From NCBI GenBank assembly GCA_022316685.1, contig JAKJHU010000034.1:1984001-2048000 (forward strand): a stretch of 64,000 nt of DNA, written 5' to 3'. Below the pieces are notes generated by a model, which saw only the letters and a program-made list of their open reading frames with translations, had not been told where the DNA came from and searched no databases. How positions within the stretch are numbered: the stretch's first letter is position 1; the number at the start of each line of letters is the position of its first letter. A program made the translations under genes and the position numbers. Positions 25,148-35,425 of the stretch are shown here, one piece after another. This DNA comes from Progne subis subis (taxonomy: Eukaryota > Chordata > Aves > Passeriformes > Hirundinidae).

Positions 25148-26716
25148 GTCAGTATCGTATAGATACGTAGAGCCGCAGATCTATAGTGTTATAGGCATGT
25201 ACATGTACGGATTGTGCTGCAAATGAAGGAGTCCTGGCGACGGGGCTGGGGGGGCTTTGTTGTGCGCTGCTTCCCGGCGAGGTGCTGCAGAGGCGTAGCG
25301 AGGGGCTCCGTCGGGCGCCCCGGCGGGGGGACCCTGGAGCCGGGAGCGACGGGGCGCTGCCTGCCTGTGGCTGAACCGCGGAGCCTTCTCGGGACTTTCA
25401 CTATTGTGCAGCGAGCGAGCTGAGGCTTTTCAATGTAAATGGGGAACATGGAGCAGCGCGGCTCCGACCAACCAGCGCTCGCTGGGTCATTTCGAGCTGA
25501 TTTTGAAATTGCGAAAGCGAGGAGCGGGCAACGGGGCTCTCCTGTCTCCCTCCTCTCTCAACCTCGCAATATCTCAATCTGTGTGCGCGCGTGTGTGTGC
25601 ATGTGTCGGGTCCCGCCGGGCGCCTCCGATCTTGACCAGCCCAGCCCCTGAACTGCCCCTAGGTGCTGGTGCTGGGGGAGAGGAGGGTGACTAGAAAGTC
25701 GCGCAGGGTTTTTTCGCCTTTTTCCTCCCCCCCCCCCCCTCCCCCGGCTTTCCCCCCTTCCCTACCTCCCCCCCTTCGCCCCCCTCATCGTATGGAGAGA
25801 GGTGCCCCCGTTGTTGCCGATGGAGGTGGGGGAGGTAGCCGGAGGGGACTTGCCCTGTGTTTGCAACACCTTTTGCCTTTGCTCCGGCACTTTCCCAGGC
25901 AGGTCGAGGCGACGGGAACGCTGCCGTGTCTGGACGCGGGAAGCGGAGCCCTGTGCTCCTTTCCGCCCACACCCACAGCCTCCACCTGGGCCCCGAAATG
26001 GACGCGCTGGGCTCCCCTTTTTGACTTGCGAGACCTGAATTCCCGCTAAGATGAGTGTGTTATTCCCATCCCCACCCCCCCTTCCCTTTCCTTTCCCGAA
26101 GTGCCACTGCCGCATCGCCTGGAGCTGCCGAGCCGCGCTCAGCCCCTGCCGCCGGGCGAGCGGCCCGGGGGAGCCCCCGCGCTCTGCAGCCCCTCAGCCA
26201 GAGCCGCCGGAGGAGGATTTCGCCTGCGGATGCAACCAATTAATCCCGCAGCTCGGCGGGGGCAGCGCGGAGCCGCCCGCAGCCTTTTCCCTGCCTCCCT
26301 CGGAAGTCACGATTGAGAAGCAGGGCTGTCCGTGGAGCTCATTTTAAAGCGAGATTCCGCGGGCTTTAAACGTGTTTACTTCCCATTCATTTGGCATCCG
26401 CCCCACTGCCACGAGAGCCTTCGAGGGGCTCGAAACATGGAGAGAGCTGAGCAGCAGAGCCCCGAGCCGGGGGAAACCCGGCTGCTTTGCTTCCTTCCCC
26501 TCCCCCGCCCGCCCCGATATGGTCCTGTAAATTGCACAGAAAATACTTTTTGGAAAGCCATAAAAGCAGAGCCCCCCGTTACCTCGCTCTGCCCTTGGTG
26601 ACACTCACTCCATCAGTGACTGCGGGCTCTGTTCCCCTTGTGCTTCACTCCTTGATTGCCCTCGACTAGCCCCAGCAGGCAGCACCCACCGACCCTGCTG
26701 GCTTCTGCCAGGGTTT

Positions 26717-26772
<56 letters not shown>

Positions 26773-29700
26773 TCCTCTCTCTCCTGTAGCATTTGAATGC
26801 GTGGAAGTGAAAGAAAAATGAATCTCCTTCAACGTGCTCAGCCCAGATGTGCCGTGCCTGCGGGGCTCGCCACTGAGCTGCAGCACTTGGGGAGTCCCCC
26901 CGCCAGCCTCCCCTTAACCTACCCGGGAATTATGAAAGCCGAAGGGGTTTAAACTGGTTAAAGTTAACAAACTGCACTTAATTAGTTCTACCACATCCTG
27001 TAATCCGAATGAAATGTATAATATTCAAGACTAAAAGACTTTTATAGTGTTTATGATTCACTGAATAAATATTTGGAATCTTAACTCTTAGTAATTTATG
27101 CCCAGATTTAAGGACTGGTTATTTACTGGCAGGCAAAGAAACTAGTTAAGAAAATAGCTAAAATAATCAGTGTTGGTTCATTTTCAAGATCGGATTTTTC
27201 AGATTTTTCTTTGGTCGAGTTTTTTGGCTTACTAGTGTTCTATTTGAAGAAACGTTTATATTTGCATGTGAATACAAATCAATTTTCTTTAGAATAGGTG
27301 TGAATATAATGCCGACTGCAGAACAACAGAAAAAAAATTACCCCCTTGAGAGAGAAGTAATCTCATCTTACTTTACAATAGTTACTTTTTTCCCCAAAAA
27401 GTTTGTGCTAGAAACTGTATGTGATAATTGTATCTTGCTATAATGCAATGCAATTGAAACTTAATGGGTAACTTATTTTTTAAATAACTGCTCTTATATG
27501 AGGGAAATAATAGCCAACTTTAAAAAATGTGTTTCCTGCTATAACTTACGTTATGCACACTTTTCCAAGTTTTTTCTATGCAATTGCAAGAGAAGTCCTT
27601 TATTGTGCCAAATATATTTTTTCCTTTACGTGGAGTTGCTAAATTTTTCATGTTGCATTATTAATATTATGGTATTTAATGACACTGTTAATTCATACAT
27701 TTTAAGCAACTTCTCAGTTTAGTTTATCCTTTAGATCATCTGGGTTAGTTGTAGCCTCTTGCCACAATAGCATGTTTTCCTGTATTTAGGAACCAACTGG
27801 TGAACCATCTCCTAAAAGACCAAGAGGAAGACCCAAAGGAAGCAAAAACAAGAGTCCCTCTAAAGCAGCTCAGAAGGTGAGATTACTAAAGAGAAAAAAT
27901 TACTAATGCTGGTTTTTTATCAGCTGGTAGCAAAAAATCCATTCCTTTAGGCTGTGAAGTGTGGGATTGGAACTCTTTTAATAATGGAAGCTACATAAAG
28001 CACGAATTTCACATTTTTAAAATTAGAATTAACATGAAGACCCTAAGTACAGAACCTATAAGGGCATCTTTTTTAGCAGTCTACGGATTAGTGAAATAAT
28101 AATGTATTTCATGAGAAACAATGAGATGTCCTGTATCTAATAAGGAAGTCAATGTTAAGGATATTATTTTCTTCATTAAGATTTTTGTAAGAGGAAGATT
28201 AATTTCTTGCCCACTTACAGTTGTTACTACAGACCAAATCTGTATATTAAAGCTAAGTGCTTTGTCAAACATAAGTTAATTAGAAGTAAATCCAATTATG
28301 TGTTGATGGAAATAAGTGCATATACTGAAATTTACAGCTTTAAATGTGATGGTAAAGTAAACTTCGAGTTATAGTAAAAGCCTATTATATCTTGTTTAGT
28401 AATCAGTTTCACAGAGACTTTTACTTTAAGTGCTTTTAGTCTTCTGAACCGCTGTTTCTGCTTTGTGATGGGGCCAAACTTTTATTCTGGTGGTTCTGGT
28501 GACCTTTAGCTACAGAAGAAGCTCCCTGAAGTCACAGCATTTAGTGCATGGACTTTACATCACAAATACATCATGAAAAATTGACTAAATTTTATTTGAA
28601 CTAGGGAGAGCACAGCATTGAAAAACTGTGTTATCAAGGCAAATCTTGCATACCCTTCTGTAGGAAATATTTTAGTGAAGGCAAATAGTTGTGTGTAGGC
28701 TTGAAAATAAATATGGGAGATTTGTTTATGTTGCTGGTTACACAGCAGTTAGCACTAGTTTACAGGTACTAAATCAAAAGCAAAAGCTTACAAAATCTTT
28801 TATCTTTTAAGGAGGTGTGTGACAAAACATGTGGAAGGTATTTGTGTCCTCATCTAATTAATATATAATTATGTATATTTATAATTATAATGCCTATTAT
28901 TTTAGGCATTTTTCAGTATGCCTGTGGTACTGACCATGTTAAGTTTGATAGTTTTCAGTGTTATAAATTACTATAGCAACTACTGATAAATACTAAATCA
29001 TTAAAAGGTGACTACGGTTTTATGTTTGTTTTGTTTAAAGTGTTTTCAACATTTGTTTGAATACTTTTCCAGCTGTTTTTAAATTCAAAATTGGTTGAGA
29101 TTTTGTTGTTGTTGTCGGTTGGTTCATTGGTTGTTTTTTTGGTTTTTTTTTTTTACTTTATGGGCTGGGAAAAAAAGAATCATGTCCTGTCAAGAAATCC
29201 ATGAATTAGTAAAAAATGCTTTACAGGTTAAGTATTAAAAAAATCTTTCAAAGCCATTCTGCAAGGTAATGTGTTTAAAATGTTGATTTTTTTTTTCTTT
29301 ATACTGTAAAAGCATTCCTCAGATTCATGTTAAAATAGCTTATATGTCACTCTTCAAAAGAGAGAGAGAGCAGTTTTTTATTAGTCCAGCAAATCCAAAT
29401 GTGAGCTTTGGTATTTTAAATATTACTTCCTAGTAGTGTTGGCTTTCCTAGGAGAAACATTTGTAGTAAGATTAAATTCTAAGTAATTTGTTGAAATGTA
29501 TTTTTAAAAGATGCTTCTAAAAGAAATATTGACATTACTTCATTTACATAAGTGATTTGGAAATCATTATAAATGGAAAATCATTTTAAAACATTCATAT
29601 GTGTGCAGGTTTATCAAATCAAAGAGTGTTCCAGATGATTCTAGTACATAGTTATGCTTTCTTATTCTAATTTACAAACTGAGTAATTTCATTGTAACAT

Positions 29701-32700
29701 TTTGATTTTCAGAATGCATCAAATTACTGCTCTAATTAAAGTTTTTGGGTGTTGCTAATGTAAAAAATTGACCAAAGACCACATGTCTTTTTTTATAATA
29801 AAAAAGCCCTTTGAGGGGTATGTAACTGCAAGTCTTACTGGTTTCTAAGTTTATAGATAAAGTATATAAATGTTTGATAAATCCTCTAAAGCATAAAGCA
29901 CTTATAAAGCCTTACTAGAAGAAAGAGACTGGTATCACATTTCAAATAAATATTTTAGCCCTTTTTCCAAATTGATAATTAACTCTCTCTAAAATGGTTC
30001 TGCTTCTTACCAGGTCTCTCAAAGTATCTTTTAATGTAATATTATTTCCAATAGTTTTTTTAACTGTAATATGGTTGGGAAGGTTTTGGCTCTGTAAGAA
30101 AGCTTCATTTGGTGGTGAGGATATCACCTCTCAAAGGAGTGAGCTATATGTTCCATTTTGTGGTACACATATTTACACATACATATGCATACATACATTT
30201 ATTAAGACTTTTTCCATCCTGTCTCAACCCCCAGAAAGAGAACTGGCTATCTTAGCTTAAGCCTCTCTACATGTGAACCTGGGTACTATACACCCAGCTG
30301 GAATTTGCTGGAATTTCTAAAGAATAGTGCGTGCCCTGTGTGTTTCAAAGGGAGCTCATTGAAATGCTTTAGAGTGTTCACAACATGTTAGATAAATGCC
30401 GACCAGGAGAACCCACCAAGCAGCCATGAGAAGGCACTCATGATTAATTGATTGGGTGTTCTCTTGCAAAGCATTACACATCACAATTAAAAATGTATTG
30501 CACAAACTGGCAATGAGTTAAAAATACTTCAGGACTGGGGCTTTGTTTTGTCATACTTCGAAAAGGAAATACCCTTAAGTCGTTTGATGGACAATTTTCT
30601 CTGGAATTGTGTTGTATATTTAAAATTTTTTGGTTCACAGGACTTTTTTTTTTTTTTTTTTTTTTTTTAGCTTTAAGAGCTTGTGTTTGGTCTTAGTAAA
30701 CTGGCCTTGGGGCATCTGAAAACAAACTGTGCTTGTTAGGAAATTAGCAATGTGAAACTTGACAATGCATACAGAATGTTGCAAAACTAACTGAACAGCT
30801 AATAATGTGGCAATTACTTTAATTTTGGGTAATACTTTTTTTCTTTTCTTAAAACCTTGCATATCACACATGCCTAAGTTTTTATAAACTGTAAAATAAA
30901 CTGTATTTTATAGAAGACAAAACCATTTCTCAATTGTTTAATTTTCACAAACAGGAGGAACACAATGTGTTACTAGATAGATTAGAAGAGGTAGAGACAA
31001 AAATGTCCTGATCACTTTGGACTTGAGTACCTATTTTTTCAAGAAGGTCATAGTAGAGAATCTTTCTTTTTAATTTCCTTGGATGAATTTTATTTGTTTG
31101 GTGAGCTGTGTTCCCAGCCCATCACGTTTCTCTTTCTAGGTCTTGCTGCTTTTTTTTTTTTTTTCCCCCCCTTCCCTCTTGTAGTTTGGCTTCACAAAAA
31201 TACTGTAATACTGTATAGGCATAAATACTTTCCTGTTTGGGAGCAGGAGACACGCTTGAGAAAAAGGAGTAGTAGCTACTATATGATTGTCTTTAAAGGA
31301 TTGTCAAGGGATATCTCAGGAGTATACAATGGTAAAAATTCTTTAATTAAATTTACTTTCAGCTAAAACACATTGAGTTTTGCTGTAGTTATTGGTGTAG
31401 TGAATTTCACTGAAAATGCCTACAGAGCTTGATGCATCATCCTCTGAAAACTAGAGCTTGTGATCCTGTGAGATTACACTTGCTACTGTCACTGCTGTTA
31501 CATGGCCAGATTTGGTATGCAGAAAGGCATGTCCCTGGGTTAAGCAGTCCAAAGGTAAAAGAAAACAAAACACAAACAAACAAACAAACCCCCCAGAAAA
31601 GTGCATGTGATCAGGACTCTGCCCTGAATTGGTTCGCAAAAATCTAGTTGGCTTCTCCATGCTTCATTCATTTTCACCAGCTCCAGTCATTGCAAGCTTA
31701 AAGGGAAAACAAGATATAATTTACCAAGTGATTGTAGCGTGGTTATTGCAGGGAAAAAATAAGAGACCTCAAAATCAAATGTTTTGACCAAGATAGGAAA
31801 AGCAGAAGACTGACTTTTGTTTAGAATTAAAATGGATAAAACAGGACATGGAAAGTGTGATGCTTTTGTACTTAGTCAATGCTTAAGGTTTTTTTTTAAG
31901 AGTATTTTTTGACTAAATAACTGTGTGTTTTTTTGAGATGGTCACATTCCTGGGTAAGGTCTTTTGACTCTGACGGTAGTGATCTTCCTCCTGAGAACTA
32001 TCACTTATTTTACCTGACCTACAGCTCTGACACATTTTATCTGAGATCTCCAGCAGATCATTTTGCAAAGTAGATAGAGTTCTTCAAATTTGGATTCTGT
32101 TGCATTTGAGGTCTTCCTTGACAATACATAGGATGCCCAAAGAGCACTTTATAGCCATTCAATTATTTATATTTGTCTTGTCTTGTTAATTGCTTTCAGT
32201 AGTGCAGCCTTGGTTTCTGTCTGGGTACAGTGCAGTTTTGCAGTAAAGAGGCAGAGATCATGGGCAGTCAGGTCCTAGAGCTTCTGAGAGAAGCTGTTTG
32301 GAAGCAGGGTTTGATGGCCCTGTGGTACAGAGCTTAAGTGGATTGCAAATCTTCCTGGGGAGTGTTAGCTCGCTTCCAGACAGCAATAGCTGAAATGGTG
32401 ATCTTTCTTACCTGTGATAAATAAAAACCATTTCCCATAGATCATGCTTTTAAATGTGGGTAAATTTAGTTCTGTTCCTCAAATGTGACATTGCAAAAAA
32501 TGGTGTGTTTTATTATTGTTTATAAGAAATTTTGTATTTTTAATGAAATGAGCTTTGTGTTTGATGACATACCAAACCCTTCTTTAAGTTTAATGATTTC
32601 ATGTCTTAGCTGTAAAAAGCAAGGTCATGCCTCATAGCATGGTAGCACCAAATGTTAGAAAAACATTAAAACCCCCTGACCAAACCCACCTCTGGGTGGC

Positions 32701-35425
32701 CTGGAGCTCTGTCAGCATTTGCCCCTAGCTTCAGAGGCAACTTCAATAAAGCCAAAAGCAAACAGACTGGAGTGTTTCTGATGATGCAAAAACCTGTTCA
32801 GAGGAAAGGCAATGTTTTAGTGCTTTCATGGAGAAACAATAGGGTTTGATATTATCTGTCTGATACACAGTAAAACATTTCTGCAAGGCTTCAATTAAAA
32901 GAAAGTCTTATGCTGTTGGAGAAAATACAGGCTGTATTTTAGCAAAATACAGGGTGAAGAAAAGAGGGAAGGAGGTGGAATATTTTCCTAAACTTCATGT
33001 GCTTCTACTAGTCTTTTTGTTTGTCCTAGAAGTGTTTTGTCTTTCTCTACTCTTGAAAAGGAGATTAAAACTTCCACTTTGGAGGTTCTTGTCATTAGTT
33101 TTCTGCAGTTTAATCTGTGAAAACCTTGCTATTTGCTTACAGAATCTCTGTACGAAAACATCAGCTCTGGCATGCCTGGCTGTTTGCTCAGCTCACCTCT
33201 GGGAAAGATTTGGTTTTGATAAGAACTATGAAAATGTTTTTCTTCTAACGTGAGGTGGAAGTCATATATGGCAGGAATATAGTGCCTTTCAATCTGCAAG
33301 GTCCCCAAGCACTTGACAAGCCATTACCCAAACTAGCCAGCAGGACCACCAGCCACTTCTGACATGAACCTTTGGTGGTAGAGCTCAGCACTGCTCATGG
33401 GAAGTGGCCACACTGTGTGGCAGTTTATGGCAGGAAGAAAAGATGAGTTACAAATACCTCATGTTCATTATAATTTGTAGGTAAATTTTGTGTCAGGTTT
33501 GTATGGACTGTAATTATTAGACCAAAGTAGTTTTTGTTTTCAAAAGTTAATTATCTTTTAATGGAGTTTTGGAAAAGGATCTTTCCTTCAGATGCAGTAA
33601 TACACGGAAGAAAATAAATAGCCTTAGTGCTCTGATAGCACTAATAGGTTGATTCGTTAAGACTAATTTTAAATGTTATTTTCTTTTAAAGATTAATGCC
33701 CAATGTTTCACGAAATAAGTGTAGAATCAGGGGGCTGCAGTTTATCAACACTAAACCATATTTGGTTTTTTGCATCCTTCAGGTTACAAAGTATAAAGAA
33801 ATTGAATCCTTAAAGGAAACAAAACTCTGAAATAGACAGCTATAGGATATAGTAAATGCACTTTAACAAGTATTCTCTTAAGAGGGTTTCACCTTACATG
33901 TAACACTGGTATAAATGGTTAAAGCTCAAGTTTACTCTTTTAACAAGTCTGAGTGATAATTTTGCCCTTTAGGAGTGTGAATTTTATTTTTCACAGCTTT
34001 CTTATTGCAAGGTATTTATTTCAAAGTAATTGCATTTAACTCACAGGGCAGGTGTGGGTTTGTGGGTTTGTTTTTTTTTTTTTTTTGGTGGGGTTTTTTT
34101 TTTTGTTGTTGTTTGTTTTTGTTTTGTTTTGTTTTTTTGTTTTGTTTTAGTTTTTGGTAGAGATTCCTCCACTAGTTCCTCAGCTCAAGTTCTCTTTTAG
34201 AGAGATCAGATTTACATAGCATTAGGTTACAGTATATGTTACAGTGATTGACCAGCAAGTGATTTATTTAATGGCACAGTTGACTTCTAGGGCAAATCAA
34301 ATACACATACAGTTAACTGGTGGAAAAAACAAAGCAGCACGACTCATGTGTACTAAAAGTCTTCATTCTTGGGGGCTTTGTATCTGGCAAGTCTTGCCCT
34401 GACTACAGGTGGTGGCAAAATCCTAAATGGAGCAGGATTATTTACTCAGTGAAGTGTATGGATGGGCATAGCCTAGCTAGAGAGAATAACCTGATTTTTT
34501 AATTTTAAACTCTGTAAGATTTTTAGTGTACTGCATAAGCATTGTTATTAGCAGTAGTATTCACAGTGTTAGGCAGTGGAATTAGTGGAAGAGCCTGTAA
34601 AAGAACCCATATTTCCTTTAAGCTGAGCTCCAGGAGCAACTGCTGGGCCTACGAAAATATAGCTGTCACTTTTAGGGCCTCTTCCACATTGTTTCGTAAA
34701 ACCTGGAAAGGGAAGGTGTGTTTTGGGCTATAAAAGGTTTACTTACAGCTTAAGGATATGCTTTTGCCTGGAAAACTTAATGTGAAAAGTAGAGAAATTG
34801 CTTCCCGATAAGAACACAGACATGTTCGTGATGATATTTGGTCCTAATTGATTTGTTGCATGAACATAATGTGGCTAAAAAAATAATTGTAGCCATTGTA
34901 AATTGCTTTGATCAAACTTGAAACCGGCTGTATTTTTAATTTAGTATCTTCAAGTACTTTTTGATGGCCTGTAAAAACTAGATTTGATGTTACTGGAGGT
35001 TCTCAGGTTTCCCAATTGCCCTATGTCCCCAGGCTCAGCCTGCATGTCTGATGGCTGGCCAGGGCACCCCAGGCTCTGCTGAGGGCGCTGGGCAGCCGGG
35101 GCTGCGTGGGCACCCTCCTCCACGCCCCTGGACACAGTGTGGATCAGGGCTGGGAACACCCTTGGGTGCAGGTGAGCACTGCCTAGCCACACTGGCTAGG
35201 AAATGTCAGAAAAAGCAGCATAATCACATTCTACCAACAAACACACAGATTAGCTAGGGGGCCTGGTGCCACCCAAGAGGTATAATTGTAGCTAATGTTA
35301 CAGGAAAGGGGTTCCTAGTTGCTGAGGCTGTTAAGTAATGCTGAGGTATAAAATATGTTGTGTTTCTTTTACAGAAAGCAGAAGCCACTGGTGAAAAGCG
35401 ACCTAGAGGCCGGCCCAGAAAATGG
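25037..35425 (+). CDS. HMGA2: HMGA2, high mobility group AT-hook 2 (5' partial CDS, exons 1-3 joined)
   Basis: Joining 25037-25147, 27790-27876 and 35375-35425 gives an 83-residue open frame. HMGA2 is a nuclear architectural protein that binds the minor groove of AT-rich DNA, bends it and helps assemble enhancer complexes. It acts mainly in embryonic and stem-like cells and influences body size. Three AT-hooks are visible with cores GRGRP (residues 28-32), PRGRP (48-52) and PRGRP (76-80), each flanked by Lys/Arg. Ser44-Pro and Ser59-Pro match the CDK1 sites known in the mammalian protein. Exon sizes of 111, 87 and 51 nt, all phase 0, match the known gene. The start has A at -3 and an in-frame TGA at 25019-25021, so no upstream in-frame start is possible. 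The acidic tail (exons 4-5) is not in the window. HMGA1 is less likely, because the linkers and exon pattern are HMGA2-like. Confidence 0.96.
25240..26600. promoter_or_regulatory. CpG island extending into HMGA2 intron 1
   Basis: CpG dinucleotides are frequent from about 25240 to 25420 and again from 25580 to 26600, with GC-rich blocks, a C13 run (25727-25739) and (CA/TG)-type patches near 25585. This continues the promoter island past exon 1. It may hold downstream promoter or enhancer elements or alternative start sites. Confidence 0.7.
26719..26771 (+). repeat. Poly(T) run, 53 bases
   Basis: An uninterrupted run of 53 T follows GGGTTTCC and precedes GTCCTCTCTCTCC. On the opposite strand it would be a poly(A), but the flanking sequence shows no recognisable retroposed copy. 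It lies at the 3' edge of the CpG-rich part of intron 1. Confidence 0.95.
27790..27876 (+). CDS. HMGA2: HMGA2 coding exon 2 (residues 38-66, AT-hook 2)
   Basis: The exon is preceded by the acceptor TTTTCCTGTATTTAG and followed by donor GTGAGA. It encodes 29 residues starting [17 protein letters not shown] and continuing [12 protein letters not shown]. It holds the second AT-hook (core 48-52), the likely nuclear-localisation basic cluster, and the proline-directed serines 44 and 59. Length (87 nt) and phase 0 on both sides match known HMGA2 genes. If intron 2 were retained, the frame would add nine residues (VRLLKRKNY) and stop at 27904-27906. Confidence 0.96.
29101..29155 (+). repeat. T/G-rich low-complexity tract in intron 2
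   Basis: A (TTG)n run followed by GGTTGGTTCATTGGTTG and T runs. Confidence 0.8.
30644..30668 (+). repeat. Poly(T) run, 25 bases, intron 2
   Basis: Twenty-five T are followed by AGCTTTAAGAGC. It resembles a long acceptor tract ending in AG, but no coding exon follows. Confidence 0.9.
31571..31592 (+). repeat. (CAAA)n simple repeat
   Basis: Short tetranucleotide array ending in CCCCCCAG, in intron 2. Confidence 0.85.
33285..33345. mobile_element. Ancient L3/MIR-type remnant (short)
   Basis: AGTGCCTTTCAATCTGCAAG followed by GTCCCCAAGCACTTGACAAG resembles the 'agcgccttccatccgaggatctcaaagcgctttacaaa' segment of old amniote retroposons. It is short, so confidence is modest. Downstream sequence is GC-richer but unassigned. 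Confidence 0.45.
34066..34157 (+). repeat. T/G-rich (TTTTG)n tract in intron 2
   Basis: Alternating GTTTG and long T runs over about 90 bases, about 1.2 kb before exon 3. Imperfect pentamer TTTTG units are visible at the end. Confidence 0.9.
35375..35425 (+). CDS. HMGA2: HMGA2 coding exon 3 (residues 67-83, AT-hook 3)
   Basis: A pyrimidine-rich acceptor, TGTTTCTTTTACAG, precedes this 51-nt exon, and donor GTAGGT follows. It encodes [17 protein letters not shown], the third AT-hook with the conserved Trp83 that closes the DNA-binding module. Length and phase match known HMGA2 exon 3. The coding sequence then breaks at a very long intron. Reading on into intron 3 would add 12 residues (VGISLADLFAVL) and stop at TAA 35462-35464. 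Confidence 0.96.

Larger units (their letters stand above)
25148..27789 (+). other. HMGA2: HMGA2 intron 1
   Basis: This 2.64-kb intron runs from donor GTCAGT to acceptor TATTTAG. The first 1.4 kb is CpG-rich, then comes a 53-T run, and from about 26.9 kb onward it is AT-rich and repeat-poor. Several frames stay open in the GC-rich part, but they read as Pro/Arg/Gly-rich low-complexity sequence with no recognisable domain. Confidence 0.9.
27877..35374 (+). other. HMGA2: HMGA2 intron 2
   Basis: This 7.5-kb intron is mostly AT-rich and single-copy in appearance. It contains simple repeats near 29101, 30644 and 34066, one ancient repeat remnant near 33285, and a GC-richer patch at 35000-35200 just before exon 3. 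I recognised no additional exon. Confidence 0.9.
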
